Notes: a model not told the origin generated them from the letters alone. 20,917 nt of DNA from Perkinsus chesapeaki (GCA_013115145.1 JAAPAO010000608.1:1-20917), one strand, 5' to 3'. Counted from the first letter of the stretch, positions 1-9,619 are shown. A program made the numbers and translations.

Positions 1-81
1 AGATATAATAGAAAGGAGTTTGATAGGAAATATGTTACTAGTGATACAGAGGAGGAGATATAATAGAAAGGAGCTTGATAG
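1..81 (+). repeat. 55-bp period tandem duplication, part of a dispersed repeat
   Basis: A 26-bp block at 1-26 returns at 56-81 with one difference (T to C), giving a 55-bp period. The stretch between, about 19-65, resembles the minus strand of 17603-17652: both share a TTTGATAG..GAATAT core, then ACTAGTG, then GAGGAGGAGATAT. At both places the repeat lies in presumed intron DNA of a minus-strand gene, but in opposite orientation relative to that gene. It looks like a dispersed non-coding repeat; the short open frames in both copies probably just reflect shared sequence. Confidence 0.55.
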
Positions 82-145
82 TTTTGATAGTTTTCGTATT
101 AATAGTCCATTTCTCCTTCACATTCGTCTACGATCCCCTTGCCTA

Positions 146-155
146 GATTCGAACC
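146..155 (-). other. tRNA-like B-box in acyltransferase intron 3
   Basis: The minus strand reads GGTTCGAATC, a full RNA polymerase III B-box core, 12 nt past the intron 3 donor. The flanks do not build a good T-stem, so this is a degenerate tRNA-derived (SINE-like) remnant and not a tRNA gene. Confidence 0.4.
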
Positions 156-167
156 CGTGCCTCTTAC

Positions 168-956
168 TTTTAATAATGCCTTGCATGCTGGTAATCCACC
201 TGTTCTCTCAGTAACTGCCCACATCATCAGCCAATCCATACCAGCTATGTGGTTTGATAACACAATCGCTCTGTCCCTAAAAATATACCTCAATCCAGTA
301 GTGTTGTAATTCATATATCAAAACACCCTATCCGCTCCAAACTAGGTTCGGGGTCTTCGAGCATCTCCGCGACTTTTGCGACTATTGAACAACTTTCGGA
401 GGGATTCACTCCCGAGAACCAAATGTCGAAGCAATCTCTCGGATGCGGCAGCGGCAGGGCTGCCAAATCGAACCACAGCTAGATTTTAAGATGATGTCGA
501 ACAATTGAATTAGAAAACCCACCTTGCAAGCTTTGCCCATGCAGTAGGATCTCCATGCATTATCAACTTAGTGCTCATTTCCCCCCATGCCACCAAAGGG
601 GCCCATGTTAAATAACAAATATACCTAACAAGTTAAGAGTGGGAAAGCAAGCTTGCATCTTGGCTAAACGAACAAGTTACAAAGCCCTTGAATCAAGCTA
701 AGATACGAATCAGGAGGACTTAAACCCAGCGCATAAAATGCCACCCGAACAGTATCCGCATCGAACCGCTTTAACGAGCTCTGAGGTGAAGATTCCAACG
801 CCATTGTTCTCACCAGTTGAGCCGTCTGAAGGCATCCCTACTGAAGGGTGCCACCAATCCATAAGCCATAAGTTGAATAATATTCATAATAACACCATGA
901 ACCATCAATGATAGCATACCAGTTGAACCATCCAATGTTGATAGTATAGTACCCAT
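168..956 (-). CDS. Lysophospholipid acyltransferase (PlsC/LPLAT superfamily), 5' three exons, partial
   Basis: Enzymes of this superfamily transfer a fatty acyl chain from acyl-CoA to a lysophospholipid or lysophosphatidate on an internal membrane. Three exons join in phase: 956-814, 624-523 and 276-168. The donors are GTGAGA, GTGGGT and GTAAGA; the acceptors are TTGTTAG and TTTTTAG. The start is the ATG at 956, in the context AACAATGG. Residues 13-38 form a hydrophobic, membrane-type segment (MLSLMVHGVIMNIIQLMAYG). A KLIMHGD segment follows near residue 70, then the hallmark HX4D motif as SNHIAGMDW with His91 and Asp96, and then an ALLK segment. The layout matches the LCLAT1/CST26-like branch. 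The 118 codons seen are roughly the first third, so the rest, including the second motif, lies beyond the left edge. The exact acyl acceptor cannot be told. Confidence 0.82.
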
Positions 957-1681
957 TGTTAGGCGGAAAATGAAAAATACAGTATGACACGGAGTAGGGT
1001 ACACTTCACAATTTGCAATAATTTGGAGAGCAGTCTCAACTCGAGATCGAGTAGAGTTCGACGCGAAGCTTTCGCGGCGAAAGTGAAGTGGGTTTAGGAC
1101 TTCCTTTGTGGGAAGAAGCTATATAATATATAAGAGAGATATACAGTATTAAAATAGAGGTAATTCGGTGAAGTAAGCCAGCATTATCCAAACTCGATTA
1201 TCAATACAATATAAATACCGTATGAAATATGAAATTGTAAATTAATTACTCTGACTATATATTATTTATATTACTAGTCAACAGGTAGTAAAGATGTGTT
1301 AAAAGAAACGTTCACATATATTAAAAAGTATGGTATGCTATAAGTCAATCAAACATGCATTATTATTTGATACAGCAGAAGATGCCGCCGCTCGGGATCG
1401 AACCTACGACCATTCGATATAGAAACTCTCAACCTTCCATCTTACTGTATCAAACTCTGACCTTTCCTCGCTGGAATGAAGGAGCTCATCGAACTAAAAA
1501 TAGGAAGTATAACGCTAATCCTATTGAGACTTTATTCGACAACCCGCTTTGTTGAATGTATACTTGCCATACTATACTATTTGCGTACTTCTCTTATTAC
1601 TTTTGATCTAGGATTAAAAGTTGGATAATTAGTAGGAACTAGTAACAACTAAGATACCTCCCCATGCAGTGACTATTTCCA
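957..1681. other. Intergenic region between two minus-strand genes
   Basis: This stretch lies upstream of the acyltransferase and downstream of the next minus-strand gene. It is AT-rich from about 1120 to 1340. It holds two short GC-rich palindromes (1039-1052 and 1069-1083) within 130 bp of the acyltransferase start, and a foldback element at 1366-1454. I see no convincing exon. The open frame at 1355-1555 merely crosses the foldback element. Confidence 0.5.
1366..1454 (-). repeat. Foldback element with tRNA-like B-box inside
   Basis: TTTGATACAG at 1366-1375 is the exact inverse of CTGTATCAAA at 1445-1454. A second inner pair, AAGATG at 1379-1384 and CATCTT at 1438-1443, extends the stem with a small bulge. 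Between the arms the minus strand has GGTTCGATCCC (1394-1404), a B-box. It is not a proper tRNA because about 15 extra bases separate the B-box arm from the closing stem. It could be a short SINE or MITE-like element. Confidence 0.5.
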
Positions 1682-2490
1682 TTATAAGGAGAATGCAAAA
1701 TGATCTCCGACGACAGCATTTAACTCATCTATGTCATAGATTCTATGAGGCTTTGCCAATTTTCCAACCACCACAGTTGTAAAAGAAACAAAGGATATGA
1801 TTTCTTGCATTTAATCACAAAGTAATAACCCAAAACCCGAAGGAATAACGATAATGTGGTACCCAGATGAACGTGAGCGAGGACCCTTACACATGTCACT
1901 TGCTCTTCTTGCACATCTTGCATTTTCTCAACGCTGAGTAAATCTGCTGATGGGTCACCACACTGTTCGTCACCGATTTCCGTACCGATAGAATTAAAAC
2001 TATTGAAGACCTGCATTAAGTGTGACCAATGAGAATGGATATTATTCATCCAGACTCTGATATATCTCATTTGTATATCCCCAATTCTATAATAAGAGGC
2101 TGAGGTTTATAAGACATCTTGCATCGGCTCTGGTTTACTAGTACACCTCACGCGGCCAACCGTACAGATTAGTGTTCTTCGAGGATCAAAAGTGTTCCAA
2201 GCGCCGAAGTGCAACTTAATGCCCGACAATTATGTTAAGAGGAAAGATCACATTGTACTGCAACCATTTCATGTTTCCCTGTGACTTCCTGTTAAATAGG
2301 GCACTGACTGGATGATGGTCACAGGTTCGAATCCCAGAGGGTCAATTTCGACACCCCAAAAACTGACATGTAAATGACCCAACTTGCTTACTTCTCGAAA
2401 TGGTCCTCTTGTTAACCTTTTATAATTCTTATTAAACCACATATCGTCATACTCTCTATGAAAATACCTCAACCATGAGACAAAGACATC
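1682..2490 (-). CDS. Unrecognised spliced gene, 3' three exons
   Basis: Three exons read in one frame with phase-0 junctions: 2490-2392 (33 codons), 2010-1891 (40 codons) and 1750-1682 (22 codons plus TAA). The donors are GTAAGC and GTAAGG. The acceptors follow pyrimidine tracts: ACTTCTTAG, TTAATGCAG and a weaker GGCAAAG. The first exon is aromatic and basic, with WLRYFHREYDDMWF near its start. The second is acidic, with a VEKMQDVQEEQVTC tail. The last ends GDHFAFSL. I do not recognise the family. Intron 2391-2011 carries a tRNA-like B-box at 2324-2334 in antisense. The exons at 2783-3047 may be the upstream part of this gene, but I could not join them without meeting a stop. Confidence 0.5.
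2324..2334 (+). other. tRNA-like B-box fragment
   Basis: GGTTCGAATCC is a perfect B-box, preceded by about 40 bp without a convincing A-box or stems. It lies inside an intron of the minus-strand gene. Best read as a SINE remnant. Confidence 0.4.
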
Positions 2491-2782
2491 CTAAGAAGTA
2501 TAAGCATGAGTGATGATGAAATAAATATTATTGTGGAATATGAGCTATTAATACTCAACACTGTTGAACTTGACTAAACTTCATACAATGGTTACCCGAC
2601 AAATTCTTAGAAGCTCAAGATTAGTTTAACATATTCGATGACATCTCAAGGCCATTGCGGATTTTGAGATCAGTTTGGATACATGAATTTAGTTCCAACT
2701 GAAAGGTCAAAAGGGAAAAGGTTTGGTTTGAGAGCCACCAGGGAGTATCATTCAGGCCCGACAGGAACAATGAATCCTTTGT

Positions 2783-3047
2783 TCATTTTAAAGTACGTCT
2801 CATCTTAAATCGAAATTTAAATTGTATTTCCGCCACATTAGGAACATATTTCTGTGAGGTCACATTAGGTTGTCGGTCAGGAAACGACACGACAGTGATA
2901 GAGCAAGAACGACGGGGAAAGTGGGAGTTATTTTACCTCACTCGAGCAATCCAGAGTGGGCTCCTTTTTCTTCAATTTACGAATGTATCTGCCAGGGAAC
3001 GAACTTGTGCGGGTTAACAGACGGATATACACAACGACTTGCACAAC
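2783..3047 (-). CDS. Two candidate exons of an unrecognised basic protein
   Basis: Exon 3047-2937 (37 codons, phase 0 at both ends) follows the acceptor GTCGAATAG and ends at the donor GTAAAA. It encodes a basic stretch with FPGRYIRKLKKKEPTLD. The next exon starts at 2851 after CCTCACAG and reads KYVPNVAEIQFKFRFKMRR up to a TGA at 2785-2783. Below that TGA the same frame stays open to about 2628 (PWWLSNQTFSLLTF). The TGA may therefore be the true end, or a disabling change in a longer gene that continues to 1682. No family is recognised. Confidence 0.35.
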
Positions 3048-3745
3048 CTATTCGACTAATAACATTAGCAATGATAATTCATACGAGCCCATATCAAGGA
3101 AACCCCCAATTCCTCACAGTCTTTGTATGCGTTTCAGTAGTTGAAACGAAAGCGAGTAAGCAGCAAGATGAGGATTCATCCTAGCCTCAGGTTCTGAGGG
3201 TCAATGCAGCTTCAGGTGGGCACCAAAAAACCGAACTACGCTCTAGTAAAAGCAAGAAAATTATATTTTTTCTCGATAATTTCCGGAGAAATTGCTTTAC
3301 CAAGATTTTTTTCACGACCTCAATTGAAGAAAGCGTAATAGTTGTTGTTGTTACCTTTGTAGATTTTCTTCGATTACCATTCGCCCTCGAGCCCTCCCTT
3401 CCAGTCGTAGCAACGCATCCCTGTCAACTGAAGGATAATAAATGGAACAAATTAGTGTTTTTATACAAAATAAACGCTTCACTGGATTATCACAGATTCA
3501 AGGGAGTCCAACCCCCACTCCGCACATATGAGTGAAGGAGTTATGTAAGGATTCATATTATATATTAACCAAGTTATACACGGAAACTGCAATGACTTAT
3601 ACTCTCAATTGAATGTTGAGAAGAGATAACTTGACGAATCTTAACTTGAAGAATGCATCTTGTAAAGCGAATATCTTCAAAATCCCTACTATCACCTAAT
3701 CACGAAAACTGGTAAAATCTGCCAATGCTTTCATCTTAAACCACT
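3048..3745. other. Region with no firm gene
   Basis: Weak minus-strand exon candidates occur: a frame starting with ATG near 3179 (MNPHLAAYSLSFQLLKRI) before a GTGAGG donor, and one near 3361-3426 before a GTAACA donor. Their phases do not link to 3047. A 7-bp inverted repeat, CGTTTCA/TGAAACG, lies at about 3130-3148. The open plus-strand frame at 2870-3184 overlaps the better minus-strand exon and has no splice or codon support. Confidence 0.4.
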
Positions 3746-3873
3746 ATGCCACACTCCGATATTCAGCGATCAGTTGTTGACTATAGAAATTCAGACATGG
3801 AGGAGGAGGAAGAATGGAAAGAACAAGATGGTAAATCTTTGATTTTGGACCGTCTTAACATCTTACTAGAGAA
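3746..3873 (+). CDS. Candidate first exon of a plus-strand gene, acidic
   Basis: An ATG at 3746 opens 42 codons and ends two bases into a codon at the donor GTAAGC (3874). The product starts MPHSDIQRSV, then has an acidic run (MEEEEEWKEQ) and an amphipathic tail (LILDRLNILLE). A possible later exon is at about 4367-4400, ending TSMPSEMHQ at the strong donor CAG|GTGAGT. The link is uncertain and no family is recognised. This would be one of very few plus-strand genes in the window. Confidence 0.33.
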
Positions 3874-3991
3874 GTAAGCTATATGGCGAAATGGACTCTG
3901 GATTGCAGATGCGCAGGTAGGCGGTAAACTACTATGGTGGTGCTATCCAGTACCGATAAACTGGTAAACGTGACTCGCGAAGTAGGTATTA

Positions 3992-4160
3992 TTATTCAAT
4001 GGAAGAAAACATATCCTTTAACCATCGATCCCTATCCCCATTACCACCATGCTCCTTTTTGTCTTGCTTAATTGCATTATTACCAACATAACAACTGCTA
4101 GGTATCTTAGGTTGATGCGAGCCTCTCGCAAGCTGCCGATGAGTATCCGGTGAATCTTAC
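3992..4160 (-). CDS. Candidate terminal exon, unrecognised
   Basis: A minus-strand frame runs from a TAA near 4160 to a TAA at 3994-3992. It encodes a basic, polar tail with KQDKKEHGGNGDRDRW and ends LKDMFSSIE. It sits opposite the possible intron of the plus-strand candidate at 3746. The acceptor is not clear, so this may be chance. Confidence 0.22.
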
Positions 4161-4199
4161 AAAGTGGCACAATACAGGGATGCTTTCCATAGTCAAGAA

Positions 4200-4931
4200 G
4201 ACGCCAAAAAATCATCGATAACCTTGGAATAACGACTAGAAGGAATTTCGCAATTTTGCGGGTTTTGCCAGTCCGAGGTATTTCATAGGACGCTTACATT
4301 CATTTATTCGAGTTAGTTGGTTAATATTTTATTGCACTGAAATTGCCATTATATTCTACATCGATGAGTCAAACTTCCATGCCTAGTGAGATGCACCAGG
4401 TGAGTTGCTTACTGAGATCAATCCGAGCAGGCAAGGCACTGGGCTGATATAACTGTTGGGGCCTTCTAGAGTCCATTATCAATCAAAGTTAGATGAGAAA
4501 TGACAAACACGGTATGAAAACAGTTCTTATCATTTGTAATTCAGCGCACTTGAGTTGCAAAATGAGGTCTCAATATAAATCAGATGTATCAATATTATAT
4601 TCAACCAGACCCAGAGGAACATATTTCCTCGAGGTTCTATTAAGCAAATCAATTGATTCTTTCTCGTGAATCCATACGCCCATACCGTTAATGTTGTATA
4701 TAACAAAATAAATGATCCTCGGCTATAATATATGTGAAAAAATTCGAACCCTATCAGCCGCCTGACAGCATCGAATATCGATATTATAGGTCCTTAAGCC
4801 GAGCAGCATAGATGTTTTACAGAGTAACATAACACACTTATAATTCTTTTTACCACCTACCCTTGAAGCACCGGAGCTAAATTACACAATAACTGTCCCA
4901 CTCAACCGCCAACGTTTTCGTAATTAGAACT
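4200..4931. other. No gene seen
   Basis: AT-rich sequence with frequent stops in all frames. On the minus strand it has the B-box-like GGTTCGAATT at 4741-4750. Isolated splice-like sites occur (for example CAG|GTGAGT at 4400), but no exon chain could be built. Confidence 0.4.
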
Positions 4932-5141
4932 TTAGCTCAGATCAACACACAACGGTGAAAGCGTCGAGTTGTGCTCCATAAAAGACGACTCGTTCAACAT
5001 CGTACTCAGTGACTTTTCCGGGAGGATTTAAGACTTTCTATTCCTAGAGGAACTCACCTTTGCCAGAAAAATACGCGAAGAAAATCCCTGGGCAATACTG
5101 GTGAACGGTGAAGGGCTGCTATATAAAGCAACCCACATAGA

Positions 5142-5683
5142 TTACGAGGCTAATCGTAATCCATGACATCGGTGAACTTTGTGCAAGGCCCTTTCTGCAA
5201 GGCTCTCAAGGTCTCCCGCTCCTCGAAGCCTTTAATGAATCGAGTTACTCCCGCTCATTACTCCGTTATAGTATATTGATAATATCAGCTTTATGATATT
5301 ATTAACTTTTGCTATTTTTCCAGTTAAGTATAATTCATTCACAGTCGATCAGTGACAAGTTGTTACAACTGACTCTCTTGTTTAACTGATGCGAGTAAAC
5401 AATACTTCTAGAGAGTAGTGCAACTATGGTGCTACTGGGATGATGAGATTAAGATACAATTGAGTTATTAAAGGAATTTCACGGTGGTACGAGGTCAACT
5501 TCGCTCGCTCCCTAACCGTCTCGTAATTCACATCCCACTGAAACTATGTATTACTATATGATACAAATATGCCACCCCTCCGAATCTCAGAGCAATACCC
5601 TCAAAACTGGTTGAGAAATAAAAAAGCTTCACTGATCGCCTAAGCCGAAACATGACCGTTCCTATCAGCGAGCGACTTTTCAT
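5142..5683 (-). CDS. Small three-exon gene, 91 aa, possible mitochondrial protein
   Basis: Exons 5683-5576, 5537-5458 and 5229-5142 join in phase. The first intron is only 38 nt (donor GTGGCA, acceptor GTTTCAG). The second is 228 nt (donor GTATCT, weak acceptor TTAAAG). The start ATG at 5683 is 57 nt past the stop of the coiled-coil gene on the same strand, which is tight. The N-terminus (MKSRSLIGTVMFRLRRSVK) is rich in Arg, Lys and Ser with no acid, as in a mitochondrial targeting peptide. The middle reads NYETVRERAKLTSYHREIP, and the last exon has an amphipathic LESLAERALHKVHRCHG segment. The family is not recognised. A competing model uses exons 5149-5058 and 5004-4932; it overlaps the last exon and conflicts with it. 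Confidence 0.4.
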
Positions 5684-5739
5684 TTAAGCTTGCACAATGA
5701 CCTCAATAAGTTGGAGAATAACGAATAACACGCAACAGT

Positions 5740-7558
5740 TCATGCAGTCATCATCCGAGCCTCTTCGCGAATGTCCTCCTGAAACCTCCTTATAAACGTT
5801 GAAATGCTTTCAATTATAGAATCTTGCGAGGCTCCTCTTAAAGCCTCTTCACTATTGATAGCATTATGCAAGGAGTTGACCAAATCCTATTAAAAGATAT
5901 TTCCAACCTCACTTCAGTTTCACCCTACATGCGTCCATCTTTGCACCTTAAGTTGTCTTTTCGTTATCTCCTCGTGATTCACCGACATGTCTTTTTCGAC
6001 TCGAGTGCAAAGCACATCTCGCTTGAATTTTTCTTCGTCAAGCTGTTTGTTTATATCTTCAATTGAGTCCGACAGCTTCTTCTCGAGAACCTTCCAGTCG
6101 ATGGAAAAATAAAGGAACTTTCACGGCTTCAATGAGACTTCTGTACAAAACAGAAAGAGCGTGAATCCCTTCATGCCTATTCCAGCAATCCGATGAAAGA
6201 AACAAGCGAATTGATTGAGTTAAGGTCGGTGAAATAAGGTTAAAGTAATTCAATTAATTAAAGTTCAAGTTGCTATATTGAGGTTGTTAGTTGCAGCTTG
6301 CTTCAGAGTGTCGTTCCAACTAACCAGCCTCACTCGGAAAAAAAATCCCAACGAAAGTTCATAAAGTATCTTCGTGTCATGCTGTTTGCCTACATTAGCC
6401 CATGAGTTGACTACCTCGTGGTTCTGCTTCCTGATGACAGTCTCTGTGCTGAGAGGAGCAGAAATTTCGTCAACCTGCGATGCAAAAAAATATTATTAAA
6501 ATGACAGGGCCAGGGATAGAACCTGCGTAAGTCGAAAATCGATGCCCTGTTACCCAAAAGTCCAAGGTTCACTAGGCGAGAAAGTAGGATGTGAAATGAG
6601 CTCCAATACAAGTAGTTCGTGCCGATTCTGTCTTTAGCATAAGTCACATAATTATCAAGGTTACGCCAAATCAGCAAGTCCTTTGGCCCCACGACAACAG
6701 CCCCGAAATGTTTGCAATTCAGAAAAGTTGGAGATGTTCCCAAGCCGAGCAGATCACATGCTTTGAAATAATCTCACTTGGTGTTGTAACATTCCCAACA
6801 CCTCTTCAGTGTTCTTCTTTCTTTCTTCGATCTCATCAACTAATGCCTTCTCAACCTCAGCACATCTTACCTATTTCACCGGTGATACATACGGAACTAT
6901 AGAGGGAATGATATATAATTATTATAGAGGAAATGATATATAATTATTATATAGGAAATGATACATGATTATTATGAAAGGAATCGTGCATAATTCCTTG
7001 ATAGATATACCTCAAGTGCCTCTATACGATCCATGGCCGTAGAGTGTTTCGTTTCCAAAAGAGCGAGCATATCTTTTCTGAGTTGTTCAAGTTCATACTG
7101 AGTCTTCGCTTCATACGACTCTATCGTACTCTTCAATCGTGCTGCTTCGGCAATTACGTCATTTCTGAGCGGAATCACACAGGACGCAGTTCAATGAAGG
7201 CAATCGGTGAAATCTATTGACAATTGTTGAGTGGAACCATTAACGTGAATAAGGATTATTGTATCAGTGTAGTATCCAATCTCGAATGACGGATGCCCGC
7301 TTCTGAAATCTCAAACAAAGCCTTGAGGATGTCTTACTTAGTGTCTTCAATACACGAAAGAACATTTGAATGCTTCTGACGCAGCACAGCCCTTTCTTCC
7401 TCTCGAGCAGCATTAGCATCAGCAAATACAGACGCCATACTTGTAACCTACAAAATATCTTTATAGCTTAACCTCAAGATACGCACTTTCGCAGCTAAAT
7501 CTTCCAACATGTCCACCTTCTTATGCCCTGATTCTGTGGCGCCGTCATTCGCTGTCAT
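5740..7558 (-). CDS. Seven-exon coiled-coil protein, SF-assemblin/giardin-like
   Basis: Seven exons join with consistent phases and a clean TGA: up to 7487, 7447-7338, 7164-7011, 6855-6778, 6474-6415, 6090-5947 and 5886-5740. From the ATG at 7558 this gives 254 aa. The frame is open up to an acceptor at 7642 (28 more residues), and an ATG frame at 7832 may be an earlier exon. Nearly the whole product is charged alpha-helical coil, for example YELEQLRKDMLALLE, VDEIEERKKNTEEVLGML, LEKKLSDSIEDINKQLDEEK and FIRRFQEDIREEARMM. Length, even coil density and low proline recall SF-assemblin and giardin, which form striated fibres at flagellar bases; I infer this and cannot prove it. The first listed intron is 39 nt. 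Intron 7010-6856 contains a 25-bp tandem repeat, and intron 6777-6475 contains a tRNA-like B-box. Confidence 0.72.
6513..6523 (-). other. tRNA-like T-arm in an intron
   Basis: The minus strand has GGTTCTATCCC inside a 4-bp stem (CAGG/CCTG), and ACAGGGC/GCCCTGT arms nearby. The spacing is too short for a tRNA. It fits a decayed SINE. Confidence 0.35.
6899..6998 (+). repeat. 25-bp tandem repeat, about four units
   Basis: Units start at 6899, 6924, 6949 and 6974. The first two differ by one base (AGAGGG or AGAGGA, then AATGATATATAATTATT); the third has a few changes and the fourth is diverged. The array lies wholly inside an intron of the coiled-coil gene. Confidence 0.75.
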
Positions 7559-7948
7559 AGTTGAGTACTTCTTGCGAGTTCGAAGATCAAAATGTGGCAA
7601 AGCGATGGCCAACAAATTCAGAGCGGTCTCTTTATGAAATTCTGTGATCTCAATGACAGAAGTAAAATCCAAAAAATGTTGAAATTAAATAAAGTTATTG
7701 ATCGAAGAAAAAATGTCAAGATGCTGATTACAGAAGAAATCCCTTCGTTGGAATATTGGGTGACTCTGTGAATGAACTAGTGTGATAAAAGAAGCACTCC
7801 TTCATCATAGCTTTCCTGTCTATCAGGAACATGACTTCAATTCCTGTAATAAACTCAGCACATTGATAGTAAATAAAGTCAACTAATTAAAATAATATTC
7901 TACCAAAAAATGCATCATTTATGTACCGAAATAAGAATAATAATCAAC

Positions 7949-9265
7949 CTACATAACCACACATTCATTTCTTCGCACATCACTGTCATCAGATTCTGGG
8001 CTTCGGGACGACGCATCACTATCGTAACCATAACGGAAGTGGAACTTCCTCTCTTTCATGCCCACGGTAGCAGCATCATCAGCAGCAGCACACTTCATCT
8101 CATGTCTATTCAGGAAGCCTTGTTTCTTGTATTTTTTACCACAATTCTTACAATAGAAACCATCCACAGCAGTAATAGTAGCGGACATAGCAAAAGTAAT
8201 CCCTTTACCGTATCTACTTGGGAACAACATAATCGCCTTAACCTCGCCTCCTTTAATACTAACGGACATCGCGGAGATATGGGAAGTTCGATAGTTGTAA
8301 TCGAAACGACTTATGAAACAACCGGTCTCGAAATCCAATATTCCGATTCCAGCGCCGAAACGATGGCCTCCGTGACCTTTACCTTGTTGGGATATCAGAG
8401 CGACGATTGCTTTATTATTCGACCGCGGGCAGAACTTGACAACTTCCGGACTCAGGTGCTTCAGTTTCTTCTCCATCATAATCCCATGAGGATGATCCCT
8501 ATCGTCACTTCCACGCCAAAGCGCCACTTTATTGAGGAGACCATCAGCTGGCGTGAAGAGCAGCTCTAGTTTAGGGAACGCATACTTTCCTTCAGGCCAA
8601 TGTTCACCAGCAAACCTCGCATCAAGGTTTTCAATCGAGCATGCTACATCAGCTACCTCCCACCATTCCATGGTATCTAACCTTAAACCATACACACAGG
8701 AACGAGTCGGTTGCCAAGCCACCAGCACACCACCGATATCGATAATACGGTCTGGCACGAGGAATTCATCTAATTCGATTTCCTCTGGCTCATAATCTCC
8801 TGGACCGTCGATTGGCACACGATAGATAGAACGATCATCGGCATCTTCTTGAAAATAAACCATGTCCCCAGCGACACAAAAGAGATCCGGAGCTCTCTCG
8901 TGATTAGCAATGACCTGCGGCGCAGCACTCAAATCATTTGTATTAAATAGCAGTGTTCGGCCAGGCCTCGGGAACACCGCTTCATCAGATCTATCCAGAG
9001 CAATGATTCTTCCGGGTCTGATCTCCTCGGCGTAAACAATACGATTTTCGGTGGATATCTTAACGCAATCGTTAAGGGTGATGGTATTGGGTTCCTCTCT
9101 GATAGGAGGAACATATTTCCACACCATAGAAGCAACGTCAGCAAGTCGGCGATTCTGCATCATATTGACCACATATTGTATTCTAATAATATCATCAGAA
9201 CGACACAACTCTCTAGTGGTCGGCTGATTCAACAGCTCTTCTATACGACTGGGATCCAATGACAT
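7949..9265 (-). CDS. Intronless 438-aa protein with C-terminal CCHC-type zinc finger
   Basis: One uninterrupted frame of 438 codons runs from ATG (9265) to TAG. Residues about 372-392 read CKNCGKKYKKQGFLNRHEMK followed by Cys: C-x2-C-x12-H-x3-C, a variant of the C2H2 finger with Cys as last ligand. An acidic, Ser-rich tail follows (SPESDDSD). The first 70 residues look helical. Residues about 75-360 are rich in short beta-type segments with repeated patterns such as RIIALD, DRSIYRVPI and SCVYGLRLDTMEWWEV, which could be blades of a propeller; I cannot assign the fold. The gene is visibly richer in G+C and has no introns, unlike its neighbours. That could mean a retrocopy, a recent transfer or simply a different gene class. 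A DNA- or RNA-binding role is possible only by inference from the finger. Confidence 0.85.
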   Translation of the reverse strand: MSLDPSRIEELLNQPTTRELCRSDDIIRIQYVVNMMQNRRLADVASMVWKYVPPIREEPNTITLNDCVKISTENRIVYAEEIRPGRIIALDRSDEAVFPRPGRTLLFNTNDLSAAPQVIANHERAPDLFCVAGDMVYFQEDADDRSIYRVPIDGPGDYEPEEIELDEFLVPDRIIDIGGVLVAWQPTRSCVYGLRLDTMEWWEVADVACSIENLDARFAGEHWPEGKYAFPKLELLFTPADGLLNKVALWRGSDDRDHPHGIMMEKKLKHLSPEVVKFCPRSNNKAIVALISQQGKGHGGHRFGAGIGILDFETGCFISRFDYNYRTSHISAMSVSIKGGEVKAIMLFPSRYGKGITFAMSATITAVDGFYCKNCGKKYKKQGFLNRHEMKCAAADDAATVGMKERKFHFRYGYDSDASSRSPESDDSDVRRNECVVM

Positions 9266-9380
9266 TTGGTAAGCTTGTCTTAAGACTATAATGGATAAGG
9301 TATGCTAGTTAACACAACGCTGTGGGATGATACTTCTGAGAGTAAAGTAGCAATAAAAAGATGAAGAACACACTATAACA

Positions 9381-9540
9381 CATTTGAAGGCATAATAAGG
9401 CATAGTAATAATAAATGAAGATAAATCATAGTAATTAATGATAACTGATAATACATGATAATGAATAGTAAAATTAAATTGTAATAAATGATAAATGATG
9501 ATAATTATTAATAATTATAATTAATAATACGAGTTAACAT
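9381..9540. repeat. Low-complexity AT-rich tract upstream of the zinc-finger gene
   Basis: Repeats of ATAATGATAAATGATAATTA-type words make up most of this stretch. It begins about 115 bp upstream of the zinc-finger gene start. I see no exon in it. Confidence 0.6.
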
Positions 9541-9619
9541 GCAGACGCGAGTCACCCTTACCCTTGCTTGAGAACTCCCTTGCAAACACAACATTTATAA
9601 CAGCAACGACCATCACAGA

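Noticed and set aside
1355-1555. 66-codon plus frame with a PPLGIEPTTIRY start
   Set aside because: This is the typical conceptual translation of an antisense B-box region, here inside the foldback element.
2324-2334. True tRNA gene
   Set aside because: B-box present, but T-stem, acceptor stem and A-box cannot be built around it; the same holds for the other B-box sites.
4932-5149. Alternative exons 5149-5058 and 5004-4932 on the minus strand
   Set aside because: Donor AAAG|GTGAGT is strong and a stop follows, but the first overlaps the end of the better-phased three-exon gene and the upstream frame meets a TAG.
6411-6743. 110-codon minus-strand frame
   Set aside because: It crosses an intron of the coiled-coil gene and its splice acceptor in the wrong frame; it contains the B-box remnant and shows no domain.
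7910-8569. 219-codon plus-strand open frame
   Set aside because: Antisense to the zinc-finger gene, whose composition and finger motif are far better supported.
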